Notes: generated by a model from the sequence alone, not told the origin. 21,280 nucleotides of DNA from an uncultured Oscillibacter sp. (GCA_900550685.1 URTS01000013.1:1-21280), one strand, 5' to 3'. Shown: positions 1 through 6,608, counted from the first letter of the stretch. A program made the numbers and translations.

Positions 1-134
1 ACCATGAACACATCGCCGTGGGCGAAGTTGATCAGGCGCAGGATGCCGTAAACCAGCGTATAACCGATGGCGATCAGCGCATACTGGCCGCCTACGGAAA
101 TGCCGTTAATAAAATACGGGATCAATTCACGCAT
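1..134 (-). CDS. livH: Branched-chain amino acid ABC transporter permease LivH, N-terminal fragment
   Basis: Only the first 44 codons lie in the window; the gene continues past the left edge. The peptide begins MRELIPYFINGISVGGQYAL and goes on with a GYTLVYGILRLINFAHGD stretch. This is the characteristic first membrane segment of LivH, one of two inner-membrane permeases of the branched-chain amino acid (Leu/Ile/Val) ABC importer. The ATG at 132-134 is preceded on the minus strand by an AGGAGG ribosome binding site a few bases upstream, which fixes the start. It lies downstream of, and on the same strand as, the LivJ-like binding protein gene at 479-1699, the usual livJ-livH order. LivM, LivG and LivF would be expected beyond the edge. 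The family call is firm from the N-terminal motif, but the substrate is inferred from family and neighbour. Confidence 0.87.
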   Translation of the reverse strand, partial: MRELIPYFINGISVGGQYALIAIGYTLVYGILRLINFAHGDVFM

Positions 135-233
135 AGGAAATCCTCCTGTGGTTTTCTGTGGATGGTTCCGGGACGTCTCGAAAAAGTGGACGGAGGCCCG
201 CTCTTTCGAGGCGCCCCAAAATGCGGAGAAACA

Positions 234-338
234 GGGGATGGCGGATATCCGCAGATCATCCCCTGATACGCCCACATGGGTACAGCGTGTCGAAAAGCTT
301 TTCGCCCCGCTGTCAGGTTTTCAGATTTTCTGAAAACC
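234..338 (-). other. Cluster of three hairpins between livJ and livH
   Basis: Three inverted repeats lie side by side in the gap between the binding protein and permease genes. The first pairs 234-240 with 257-263 and encloses the palindrome GCGGATATCCGC (241-252). The second pairs 282-287 with 308-313 around the palindrome CGAAAAGCTTTTCG (291-304). The third pairs 316-325 with 329-338, a perfect 10-bp stem. None is followed by a T-run on the minus strand. I find no convincing coding frame in 135-478. With the terminator-like hairpin at 432-465 they could lower or stabilise expression between livJ and livH; this role is inference. Confidence 0.5.
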
Positions 339-431
339 ATTTATTGGAATAGCGCAGGACACCCTTCTTGGGTTTCCCGCGCACACCCTTCCTTACCGGT
401 GCATGGGCAATCACATTTATCAACAACCTAT

Positions 432-465
432 GTGGGTACAGCCGCCGGAAAGCGGCTGTACCCAC
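432..465 (-). terminator. Strong hairpin just after livJ, possible attenuating terminator
   Basis: A perfect 14-bp stem (432-445 with 452-465, loop 446-451) begins 13 bases beyond the stop codon of the livJ-like gene. The minus-strand sequence after it is mixed (ATAGGTTGTTGATAAATG) rather than a clean T-run. It may be a leaky terminator or an mRNA 3'-end protecting hairpin, not a full stop. Such a site would let the binding protein be made in excess of the permease. Confidence 0.55.
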
Positions 466-478
466 GGTTCGGTTCAAA

Positions 479-1699
479 TTAGCCAACGGTCTGGACCTTC
501 ACGAAGTCCCAGACACCGGTCTCGGTGTTGGCGGTCTTGATGAAGGCGGAATCGCGCTTGGCGTCGCCGATGTCATCAAACTCGATCTTGCCGGTCACGC
601 CGTCAAAGCTGACCTTGGGCAGAGCTTCCAGAACCGCGCTGGGCTCGGTGCTGCCGGCGATCTTCAGCGCTTCCAGAGCGGTGAAGTAGGTGTCATAGCC
701 CACGGCGGTCACAGCGGCCACCATGTCGTTTCCGCCGTTGTTGGTCAGGGCGTCGGGGTTGGCGTTCATCCATTCCTTGATGCCGGAGTCGAAGTCGGGA
801 GCGCCGCCCTCCTGATAGAACGTGGTCACGAAGATGCTGACGTCCTTGCCGGTGGCGCTTTCAATGACCTTGTTGCTGTCCCAGGTGTCGGAGCCCAGCA
901 GGGAGCCGTCATAGCCCTGGGCCGCGGCGGCCTCCACGATCAGCTGGGCATAGTTAATGGAAACAGGAGCAAAGATGACGCCCGCACCGGCGCTCTTGGC
1001 GTTGTTGATGTAGGAGACAAAGTTGGCAGTGCCCTCGGGGAAGCTCTCCGCCGTCACAGTGCCGCCCAGCTCCTGGAAAGCCTGAGTGAAGTAATAGACC
1101 AGGCCCTGGTCATAGTCGCTACCCAGCATGCCCAGCACATAGGCGTTGGTCACGCCCAGCTCGTTATAGGCGTAGTTGGCCAGAACGGTGCCCTGGAAGG
1201 GGTCCAGGAACGCAAGGCGGAAATACACATCGCAGTCAGCGGTAACATTGGGGTTGGTGCAGGAGGTGCCGATGGCAGGCATGCCGGCCTGGGAGAAGAC
1301 CTCGCCGCCGGCCATGGAAACGCCGGAGCCATAGGAGCCCATGACCACGGACACGCCGCGGTTCACCAGTTCAGCGGCTGCGGAGGGACCGTTTTCAGGG
1401 GTCGTGCGGTTATCCACGATCTCCAGCTGGACATCATAGGTCTCGCCGCCGATCTCCACGGTGGGCTGGACATAGTTGGCATACTGCATACCCAGAATTT
1501 CCTGCTTGCCGCCAGCGCCGTTGTCGCCGGTCTGGGGCTCAAACACACCCAGCTTGACGACCTTGTTGCCGGAAGTGGAATCACTGCTGCTCTGGCTGTC
1601 AGAGCTGCCGGAGTTGTCGGAACTGCTGGAGCTGCCGCCGCAGGCCGCCAGGCTCATAGCCATAGCCAGCGCCAGCATCACGGAAAGAAACTTCTTCAT
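479..1699 (-). CDS. livJ: Branched-chain amino acid ABC transporter substrate-binding lipoprotein (LivJ-like)
   Basis: This 406-aa protein starts MKKFLSVMLALAM and has a lipobox LAAC with Cys20, so it should be a lipoprotein anchored outside the membrane. A Ser-rich linker (about residues 23-45) precedes a periplasmic-binding-protein type 1 domain of the Leu/Ile/Val-binding family (Peripla_BP_6). Features include KLGVFEPQTGDN at the domain start and a VVMGSYGSGVSMAGGEV segment. It would capture the amino acid and deliver it to the LivH/LivM permeases; livH begins downstream at 134. The ATG at 1697-1699 is chosen because AGGAGG at 1709-1714 sits 9 bases from it. The upstream in-frame ATG (1706-1708) abuts that site with no spacing, and a longer frame back to 1807 would swallow the promoter. 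Substrate specificity cannot be read from sequence. Confidence 0.92.
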   Translation of the reverse strand: MKKFLSVMLALAMAMSLAACGGSSSSSDNSGSSDSQSSSDSTSGNKVVKLGVFEPQTGDNGAGGKQEILGMQYANYVQPTVEIGGETYDVQLEIVDNRTTPENGPSAAAELVNRGVSVVMGSYGSGVSMAGGEVFSQAGMPAIGTSCTNPNVTADCDVYFRLAFLDPFQGTVLANYAYNELGVTNAYVLGMLGSDYDQGLVYYFTQAFQELGGTVTAESFPEGTANFVSYINNAKSAGAGVIFAPVSINYAQLIVEAAAAQGYDGSLLGSDTWDSNKVIESATGKDVSIFVTTFYQEGGAPDFDSGIKEWMNANPDALTNNGGNDMVAAVTAVGYDTYFTALEALKIAGSTEPSAVLEALPKVSFDGVTGKIEFDDIGDAKRDSAFIKTANTETGVWDFVKVQTVG

Positions 1700-1708
1700 T
1701 CTATTCAT

Positions 1709-1714
1709 CCTCCT
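1709..1714 (-). promoter_or_regulatory. Ribosome binding site that decides the livJ start
   Basis: AGGAGG on the minus strand lies 9 bases before the ATG at 1699. The alternative in-frame ATG at 1708 directly touches it and would have no spacer. This supports the 406-aa start with a normal lipoprotein signal peptide. Confidence 0.8.
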
Positions 1715-1730
1715 ATCAATGAGTCGCATA

Positions 1731-1774
1731 CCATCCGGACGCAGGCTATAAGAAGCCCTCTGCGTCCCGGATGG
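1731..1774 (-). other. Long hairpin at the predicted 5' end of the livJ mRNA
   Basis: On the minus strand CCATCCGG plus ACGCAG at the start pair with CTGCGT plus CCGGATGG at the end, with a single bulged G. An additional short stem AGGCT/AGCC lies inside. The hairpin begins about where transcription should start from the promoter at 1779-1807. The ribosome binding site (1709-1714) lies outside it. A 5'-terminal stem of this kind often protects mRNA from 5'-end decay; that function is inference. Confidence 0.6.
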
Positions 1775-1778
1775 TGTT

Positions 1779-1807
1779 ATTTTACGGAGGAAGGGGCCTT
1801 TGTGCAA
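1779..1807 (-). promoter_or_regulatory. Candidate sigma-A promoter of livJ
   Basis: Reading the minus strand, a -35 box TTGCAC (1802-1807) is separated by 17 bases from a -10 box TAAAAT (1779-1784). Four of six and five of six positions match the consensus. The predicted start near 1772 gives a roughly 70-base leader before the livJ ATG. Confidence 0.6.
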
Positions 1808-1881
1808 GATGAATCCCGCACAAAAAGTTTTTTGGATTTTTCTCCTTTAACGGGGGAAAGTGACGTTCATGCTCGTCCATT

Positions 1882-1955
1882 TGTCCTCATAACGAGGACA
1901 TTTCCCGGATATGCGGAAATTTTCAAAAAACACTGTCCGTTCTGCGCGGACAGTG
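1882..1955 (-). terminator. Second terminator-like hairpin in the ileS-livJ gap
   Basis: CACTGTCCG (1931-1939) pairs perfectly with CGGACAGTG (1947-1955). On the minus strand the stem is followed by TTTTTTG, the pattern of an intrinsic terminator. A second small stem (TGTCCTC at 1882-1888 with GAGGACA at 1894-1900) lies just beyond. Since ileS already has a strong terminator at 2091-2126, this one is either a back-up or ends a separate short transcript. The gap 1700-2141 otherwise holds only the livJ promoter and leader; I see no convincing gene there. Confidence 0.55.
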
Positions 1956-2090
1956 GTCTTCGTGAATTTGACGGGATACCCTGTAAAAACATACAGGTTT
2001 TTTGCAGTTTTTTTATGCACTCCCTCCCATTTTGCGGCAAAATCTGCCAAAGCGGCGCTTTTTTCAGCCAGTCCCTCCCCGCTTGTACGG

Positions 2091-2126
2091 AAAAAACGCG
2101 CCCGGAGGGAATCCCCTCCGGGCGCG
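2091..2126 (-). terminator. Intrinsic terminator of the ileS operon
   Basis: A perfect 13-bp GC-rich stem (2097-2109 with 2114-2126, 4-base loop) is followed on the minus strand by TTTTTT (2096-2091). It starts 15 bases past the ileS stop codon. This is a textbook rho-independent terminator. Confidence 0.93.
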
Positions 2127-2141
2127 TGAAACAGTATTCTC

Positions 2142-4898
2142 TTAGAACTCAGGCAGCTTGGCCACCACACCGGCGCACCGGGGACACAGGCCGTTTTCGT
2201 CAGCCTGGGTGCTGTGCTTCCAGCAGCGGGGGCACTTGGTGCCGGCAGCCTCGCTGACGGAAACCGCCAGCTCGCCGCCCACAGTGACCTCCACCTGGGA
2301 GACGATCAGCAGGTCCGCCAGAGCGGCTGCGTCCATCTCCGCCAGGAAGGCGTCCTCAGCAGGCACCATCAGGGCCACGTCGGCCTCCAGGCTCTTGCCG
2401 ATCTTCTTCTCGGCACGGGCGGTCTCCAGAGCGCCGTTGACGGCGGTGCGGACGGTGATGATCTTCTCCCACTTGGCCATCTCATCGGCGGAGAGGGCAT
2501 AGTCGGCAAACACGCCGTTCATATCGTTGAACAGCACGTTCCGGGTGTCGTCGCCCTCCTTGTGGGGCATGGCCAGCCAGATCTCGTCGCCGGTGAAGCA
2601 AAGGATGGGGGCCATGATCTTGGTGATGGTATCCAGGATCAGGTACAGGGCCGTCTGGGCACTGCGGCGGGACAGGCCGTCCTTCTCCTCGCAGTACAGC
2701 CGGTCCTTGATGATATCCAGGTAGAAGTTGGACATCTCCACCACGCAGAAATCGTTGACGGCGTGGGTGATGGCCAGGAATTCATAGTCGTTGTAGGCCT
2801 GGGCGCACTTTTCGATGAGGGCGTTCAGACGGGTGACGGCCCAGCGGTCCAGCTCCAGCATGTCGGCGGGGGCCACCAGCTGGTTGGGGTCAAAGCCGTC
2901 CAGGTTGCCCAGGCAGTACCGGGCGGTGTTGCGGAACTTCAGGTAGTTCTGGGCCAGCTGCTTGAAGATGGCGTCGGAGCAGCGGACGTCGGCGTGATAG
3001 TCGGCGGAGGCGGCCCACAGGCGCAGGATGTCCGCGCCGTACTTATTGAAGATGTCGGCGGGGTCCACGCCGTTGCCCAGGGACTTGTGCATGGCCTTGC
3101 CCTCGCCGTCCACGGTCCAGCCGTGGGTGACGCACTCCTTGAAGGGCGCGCCGTTACCGAAGGCGCCTACGGCGGTCAGCAGAGAGGACTGGAACCAGCC
3201 GCGGTACTGGTCAAGACCTTCCAGGTACATATCGGCAGGCCAGAAGCCCTGGTCTCGCTTCATTGACGCGAAATGGGTGGAGCCGGAGTCGAACCAGCCG
3301 TCCAGGGTATCGGTCTCCTTTTCAAAGCCGCTCTTGCCGCCGCAGTGGGGGCAGGTCAGGCCGGCGGGCAGGAAGTCGGCGGGATCCTTTTCAAACCAGG
3401 CGTTGGAGCCCTCCTTGCCGAACATGTCGGAGATGGCGGCGATGGTCTCGTCGGTGCACACCGGCTTGCCGCAGTCCTTGCAGTACACCACAGGGATGGG
3501 CAGGCCCCACCGGCGCTGGCGGGAAATACACCAGTCGGCGCGCTCCCGGATCATGCTCTTCATCCGGTCGATGCCCCAGCCGGGCACCCAGCGCACATCG
3601 TCGCAGGCGGCGCAGGCCTCGTCCTTGAAGGCGTCCACGGAGCAGAACCACTGGGGGGTGGCCCGGAAGATGATGGGCTTCTTGCAGCGCCAGCAGTGGG
3701 GATAGCTGTGGACGATCTCCTCGCTGGCCAGCAGAGCGCCGGACTCCTTCATATCCTTCAGGATCACGGGGTTGGACTCGTCCACCAGCATCCCGGCATA
3801 CTTGCCGGCGTAGTCGGTGTGGCGGCCCTGGTCGTCCACAGGCACCACCATGTCCATGCCGTAGCGGCGGCAGGTCTGATAGTCGTCTGCGCCGAAGCCG
3901 GGAGCGGTGTGGACGCAGCCGGTACCGGAATCCATGGTGACATAGTCCGCCAGCACCAGGCGGCTGGTCTTGGGCAGGAAGGGATGGTCCGCCAGCATAT
4001 TTTCAAAGAAGGCGCCCTCGTGGGTCTCCACGGTCTCGTAGTCGGCGATGCCCGCCACCTTCATCACCTTGTCGGTGAGGGCCTCGGCCATGATATACAT
4101 TTCGCCGTTGGCGCTGTTCTTCACCACGGCGTAGCTCTCGGAGGGGTGCAGAGCGATGGCCAGGTTGCCGGGCAGGGTCCAGATGGTGGTGGTCCAGATC
4201 ACGAAGCTCAGCTTGGACTTGTCCAGATGGCTCAGCTTGCCCTGGTCGTCGTGCATGGGAAACTTCACATACACGGTGGTGCAGGGGTCGTCCTGATACT
4301 CGATCTCGGCCTCCGCTAGGGCGGTCTCATCGTGATAGCACCAGTAAACGGGCTTGAGGCCCTTGTAGATATAGCCCTTCTTGTACATCTGGCCGAAGAC
4401 CTTGACCTCCTCAGCCTCGAAGCTGGGGTTCATGGTCTTGTAGGGGTGCTCCCAGTCGGCCACCACGCCCAGGCGCTTGAAGCCCTCCATCTGGATGCCG
4501 ATATACTTCTCGGCATAGGCGTGGCAGGCAGAGCGGAAATCAGGGATGCTCATGGCCTTGCGGTTGAGCTTCTGCTCCTTGATGATGGCGCTCTCGATGG
4601 GCATGCCGTGGTTGTCCCAGCCGGGGATATAGGGGGTGTAGCGGCCCCGCATGGCGTAGGACCGGGTGATGATGTCCTTCAGGGACTTATTCAGGGCGTG
4701 ACCCATGTGGAGGCCGCCGTTGGAGAACGGAGGGCCGTCGTGGAGGGCAAAGCGGGGCTTGCCCTCGTTCTTTTTCAGCAGCTCATTGTAGAGGTCCATA
4801 TCCTGCCAGCGCTTGAGCATTTCCGGCTCCCGCTTGGGCAGGCCCGCCCGCATGGGGAAGTCGGTCTTGGGCAGATTGATGGTCTTGTTGTAATCCAT
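2142..4898 (-). CDS. ileS: Isoleucyl-tRNA synthetase
   Basis: This 918-aa class Ia synthetase charges tRNA-Ile with isoleucine in the cytoplasm. The N-terminus (NLPKTDFPMRAGLPKREPE) matches the bacterial type 1 enzyme. The HIGH motif appears as HMGH at residues 64-67 within DGPPFSNGGLHMGHALNK. The CP1 editing domain carries WTTTIWTLPGN and HTAPGFGADDY, keeping the His and Asp used to hydrolyse misacylated valine. The KMSKS loop is altered to KAMHKS (601-606), retaining the catalytic second Lys. The C-terminal zinc ribbon has CPRC at 889-892 and CPRC at 905-908. Length is close to the roughly 920 aa of Bacillus IleRS. The start at 4898 follows an AAGGAG site about 8 bases upstream. It is the second gene behind the isoleucine T-box (5149-5430), so expression should rise when uncharged tRNA-Ile accumulates. 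Confidence 0.98.
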   Translation of the reverse strand: MDYNKTINLPKTDFPMRAGLPKREPEMLKRWQDMDLYNELLKKNEGKPRFALHDGPPFSNGGLHMGHALNKSLKDIITRSYAMRGRYTPYIPGWDNHGMPIESAIIKEQKLNRKAMSIPDFRSACHAYAEKYIGIQMEGFKRLGVVADWEHPYKTMNPSFEAEEVKVFGQMYKKGYIYKGLKPVYWCYHDETALAEAEIEYQDDPCTTVYVKFPMHDDQGKLSHLDKSKLSFVIWTTTIWTLPGNLAIALHPSESYAVVKNSANGEMYIMAEALTDKVMKVAGIADYETVETHEGAFFENMLADHPFLPKTSRLVLADYVTMDSGTGCVHTAPGFGADDYQTCRRYGMDMVVPVDDQGRHTDYAGKYAGMLVDESNPVILKDMKESGALLASEEIVHSYPHCWRCKKPIIFRATPQWFCSVDAFKDEACAACDDVRWVPGWGIDRMKSMIRERADWCISRQRRWGLPIPVVYCKDCGKPVCTDETIAAISDMFGKEGSNAWFEKDPADFLPAGLTCPHCGGKSGFEKETDTLDGWFDSGSTHFASMKRDQGFWPADMYLEGLDQYRGWFQSSLLTAVGAFGNGAPFKECVTHGWTVDGEGKAMHKSLGNGVDPADIFNKYGADILRLWAASADYHADVRCSDAIFKQLAQNYLKFRNTARYCLGNLDGFDPNQLVAPADMLELDRWAVTRLNALIEKCAQAYNDYEFLAITHAVNDFCVVEMSNFYLDIIKDRLYCEEKDGLSRRSAQTALYLILDTITKIMAPILCFTGDEIWLAMPHKEGDDTRNVLFNDMNGVFADYALSADEMAKWEKIITVRTAVNGALETARAEKKIGKSLEADVALMVPAEDAFLAEMDAAALADLLIVSQVEVTVGGELAVSVSEAAGTKCPRCWKHSTQADENGLCPRCAGVVAKLPEF

Positions 4899-4928
4899 GA
4901 TGCGTCTCCTTTATATTATAAGTTTTTC

Positions 4929-5126
4929 TTAGTATTTGATCGTGACCGTCCGGCAGGTCCGGCAGAGGTATGCTTTGGGTCTCACCAGCCCCATGGCCTT
5001 TCCCAACAGCACGTCCCCCGGCCGGGTGGGCAGCGGCAGGCCGGAGACCTCCACAGACCAGAACACCGGCCCCTTGCTGGAGAGATACCCTTCTTCCATC
5101 GCTTTTCCGCAAGTGGGACAATCCAT
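4929..5126 (-). CDS. Small zinc-ribbon protein (DUF6487-like), first gene after the T-box
   Basis: A 65-aa protein starts MDCPTCGKAMEEGYLSSKG and ends in YLCRTCRTVTIKY. The two CxxC pairs (CPTC near residue 3 and CRTC near the end) form a probable four-Cys zinc ribbon. The middle, with a GPVFWSVE segment, resembles small PF20097 (DUF6487)-type proteins, whose function is unknown to me. The ATG at 5126 is chosen because GGGGAGG lies about 8 bases upstream; a longer frame from 5150 has no ribosome binding site and would begin inside the T-box terminator. The stop is 30 bases before ileS, and the gene lies between the riboswitch terminator and ileS, so it should be co-transcribed with ileS and respond to isoleucine starvation. 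A role tied to isoleucine or translation is suggested only by position. Confidence 0.8.
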   Translation of the reverse strand: MDCPTCGKAMEEGYLSSKGPVFWSVEVSGLPLPTRPGDVLLGKAMGLVRPKAYLCRTCRTVTIKY

Positions 5127-5148
5127 GTCTCCGCCTCCCCTGACAAAC

Positions 5149-5188
5149 AAAAAAACGCTTTGTCTCTGAACTCAGAGACAAAGCGTTT
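5149..5188 (-). terminator. Regulated terminator of the T-box
   Basis: A perfect 17-bp stem (5153-5169 with 5172-5188) is followed by a run of T on the minus strand (5155-5149). It overlaps the 3' end of the riboswitch and lies 22 bases before the first ATG of the operon. It competes with the antiterminator that contains the T-box sequence. Confidence 0.9.
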
Positions 5189-5430
5189 GAAACACTCTGC
5201 GGTACCACTCTTCTTGCCGTTTCCCTTACGGAACACGGCCCCTCGCGCCTGCCGACACAGGCCGACGGAATAACGCCCGTCACACGTCCACGCTTACTCG
5301 CGTCGTCTTTCAGCAGGAGGCTCCAAGGTGATTTTCACCGCCGCGCCTGTCCGCCTCGCACCAAACGGCGGCTCTCTTCACAGGCTTTCGGCCGGATACT
5401 CTTCCTTTTCTTCGCCAATTATTCGATTAC
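5149..5430 (-). promoter_or_regulatory. T-box riboswitch, isoleucine-specific (AUC specifier)
   Basis: The leader before the zinc-ribbon/ileS operon has the hallmarks of a T-box. The conserved T-box sequence AAGAGTGGTACCGC is on the minus strand at 5199-5212. Its TGGT bulge fits the ACCA end of tRNA-Ile. It is followed by a 17-bp terminator stem with a T-run. In the 3' side of Stem I the sequence GGTGAAAATCACCTTGGAGC places an ATC triplet at 5332-5330 followed by A, the expected position for a specifier codon. AUC codes isoleucine and agrees with the downstream ileS. Uncharged tRNA-Ile should stabilise the antiterminator and allow read-through. Confidence 0.93.
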
Positions 5431-5436
5431 TGGGCT

Positions 5437-5464
5437 ATCATATCACATTTTGACCGTTTGTCAA
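5437..5464 (-). promoter_or_regulatory. Sigma-A promoter of the T-box/ileS operon
   Basis: On the minus strand a perfect -35 TTGACA (5459-5464) is separated by 16 bases from TATGAT (5437-5442). The predicted start is near 5430, which gives a T-box leader of about 280 bases, a normal size. Confidence 0.85.
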
Positions 5465-5476
5465 CTGATTTATGCA

Positions 5477-5505
5477 GAAAAAGCGGCAGAATTTGCCGCT
5501 TTTTC
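5477..5505 (-). terminator. Intrinsic terminator after the 56-aa gene (bidirectional in shape)
   Basis: A perfect 12-bp stem GAAAAAGCGGCA/TGCCGCTTTTTC (5477-5488 with 5494-5505) lies 10 bases past the stop of the small gene at 5516-5686. The A- and T-runs at its base make it usable in both directions. It separates the small gene from the ileS promoter. Confidence 0.85.
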
Positions 5506-5515
5506 GAAACACATT

Positions 5516-5686
5516 TTATTGATACCGGTACAGCTGGGCGGTGTAGCCGTCGATGCAGCGGAGGAACATATCCCGGTCCCGGAACTCCATAAGCTGGGAC
5601 CCGGCCTCCTCATGAAAGGACACCACACGGCGCTGGGTATCCACCCACAGCTTCCAGATCGGCTCTCGGGTCATTGTATTCTCCAT
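5516..5686 (-). CDS. Conserved-looking 56-aa hypothetical protein
   Basis: The reading frame encodes MENTMTREPIWKLWVDTQRR, followed by VVSFHEEAGSQLMEFRDRDM and a short tail ending in YRYQ. AAGGAG lies about 9 bases before the ATG at 5686, and the gene is followed directly by an intrinsic terminator (5477-5505). This is the layout of a real monocistronic small gene. No signal peptide, membrane segment or Cys motif is present. The protein is soluble, rich in charged and aromatic residues. I recall similar short WKLWVD...VSFHE proteins in Clostridia, but I know no function and cannot verify the match here. Confidence 0.72.
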   Translation of the reverse strand: MENTMTREPIWKLWVDTQRRVVSFHEEAGSQLMEFRDRDMFLRCIDGYTAQLYRYQ

Positions 5687-5774
5687 AGTGAAGTACTCCT
5701 TTCAGACACACATTTTTTATTTCAGGGAACTCTGCTTATAAGACGATTTACAAGGCGGTTTTGTTGCATGATTT

Positions 5775-5801
5775 TGAAAAAATTTTCAGAAAATTTTTTC
5801 A
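5775..5801 (-). other. AT-rich hairpin overlapping the YdcF stop codon
   Basis: TGAAAAAATTTT (5775-5786) pairs perfectly with AAAATTTTTTCA (5790-5801) around a 3-base loop. The stem includes the stop codon of the YdcF-family gene. It could act as a weak terminator, but its low GC and lack of a following T-run on the minus strand leave that uncertain. Confidence 0.35.
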
Positions 5802-6581
5802 GGCCAGCAGAGGCCGGACCACCAGGTCGTTGACAACGGCAAAGCTCTCCCGCAGATAGTAGTTGACGCTGAGCCACCAGGGCAGCTTCGCCGGGACCTG
5901 CACCATCCTGCCGGGGCCGTCGGCGCTCAGCAGCAGCTTCACCCGGGCCATGTGGAAATCGTTGGTGACGATGGCCACCGTTTTATGGTAGCTGTCCGGC
6001 AGCAGCGCCAGGGAATTTTCCAGGTTCTGCCGGGTGTTGGCGGACTGCTCCTCCAAAATCAGCCGTTCCGGATCAATGCCCCGGGCCGTCAGGGCATCAT
6101 ACATGGCCCGGGCCTCGGAGATGTCCTCCCCGGCCCCCTGTCCGCCGGACAGCACCGCCGGAATATCCGGATTCGCCTGCAAATACCGCGCCGCCGCGTC
6201 GATGCGGGTCTGGAGAGCCATGGAGGGGGTGGTGCCGTTGACCCCGGCTCCCAGCACGATGACGGCATCCGCCGGAAGGGCAGAATCGTTCCGGCTGCCC
6301 ACCCGGATGACCCAGATCTCCACCGCCGCCAGCCCCAGGATCAACACTGCCAGCCCCGCCTGGGCGATCCGCAGGAGAGTTTTCCACCCCCGGCGGCGGC
6401 CGCCCCACCGGCTGAGGGTCAGCAGGACCAGGCAGGCCAGCACGCCCAGAAAACAGAGGTTGGCGGAAAAGCTGACGCCGGGCAGGGTCCGCAGCAGTAC
6501 GGTCAGCAGGGCCAGCACCCCGGCCGCTGCCGCCGTCAGCTTTTCGGAAGCTTTCCAGATTTTGAAGTGAATATGATACAT
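5799..6581 (-). CDS. YdcF family membrane protein (DUF218; SanA/ElyC-like)
   Basis: A 260-aa protein with three hydrophobic segments (about 15-31, 38-56 and 69-91) is followed by a DUF218 domain. The domain shows the family signatures: AVIVLGAG (106-113), SGGQG (145-149), SEA (155-157), a QSANTRQN segment near 179-186 and TNDFHMAR (206-213). YdcF/SanA/ElyC proteins are tied to cell-envelope or lipid-carrier functions, and YdcF binds S-adenosylmethionine in vitro; the role here is unknown. The soluble domain follows the third segment. The ATG at 6581 has only a weak ribosome binding site, so a slightly different start is possible. The gene lies 65 bases downstream of the ABC permease on the same strand, with a hairpin between, and may or may not belong to that operon. 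Confidence 0.88.
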   Translation of the reverse strand: MYHIHFKIWKASEKLTAAAAGVLALLTVLLRTLPGVSFSANLCFLGVLACLVLLTLSRWGGRRRGWKTLLRIAQAGLAVLILGLAAVEIWVIRVGSRNDSALPADAVIVLGAGVNGTTPSMALQTRIDAAARYLQANPDIPAVLSGGQGAGEDISEARAMYDALTARGIDPERLILEEQSANTRQNLENSLALLPDSYHKTVAIVTNDFHMARVKLLLSADGPGRMVQVPAKLPWWLSVNYYLRESFAVVNDLVVRPLLA

Positions 6582-6608
6582 GTTCTATATCTGTTATTTT
6601 CTCCGGCC

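Noticed and set aside
122..340. 72-codon minus-strand frame in the livJ-livH gap
   Set aside because: It overlaps the livH start and is built from hairpin sequence; no ribosome binding site and no recognisable product.
1899..1919. ATTTCCCGGATATGCGGAAAT as a Noc-binding site
   Set aside because: It lacks the central CCCGGG of the ATTTCCCGGGAAAT site; only 6-base arms match.
1847..2170. 107-codon minus-strand frame between ileS and livJ
   Set aside because: It runs through two intrinsic terminators and overlaps the end of ileS; no ribosome binding site at its ATG. The tail from a GTG near 2014 has a GGGAGG but too little spacing.
368..2257. Long open frame of 629 codons on the plus strand
   Set aside because: It is antisense to livJ and to the ileS terminator region, its composition is Gly/His/Val-rich as typical for antisense of GC-rich genes, and it has no family resemblance or ribosome binding site.
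2214..4319. Two long plus-strand frames (2214-3266 and 3273-4319)
   Set aside because: Both are antisense shadows of ileS, whose motifs and codon use are unmistakable on the minus strand.
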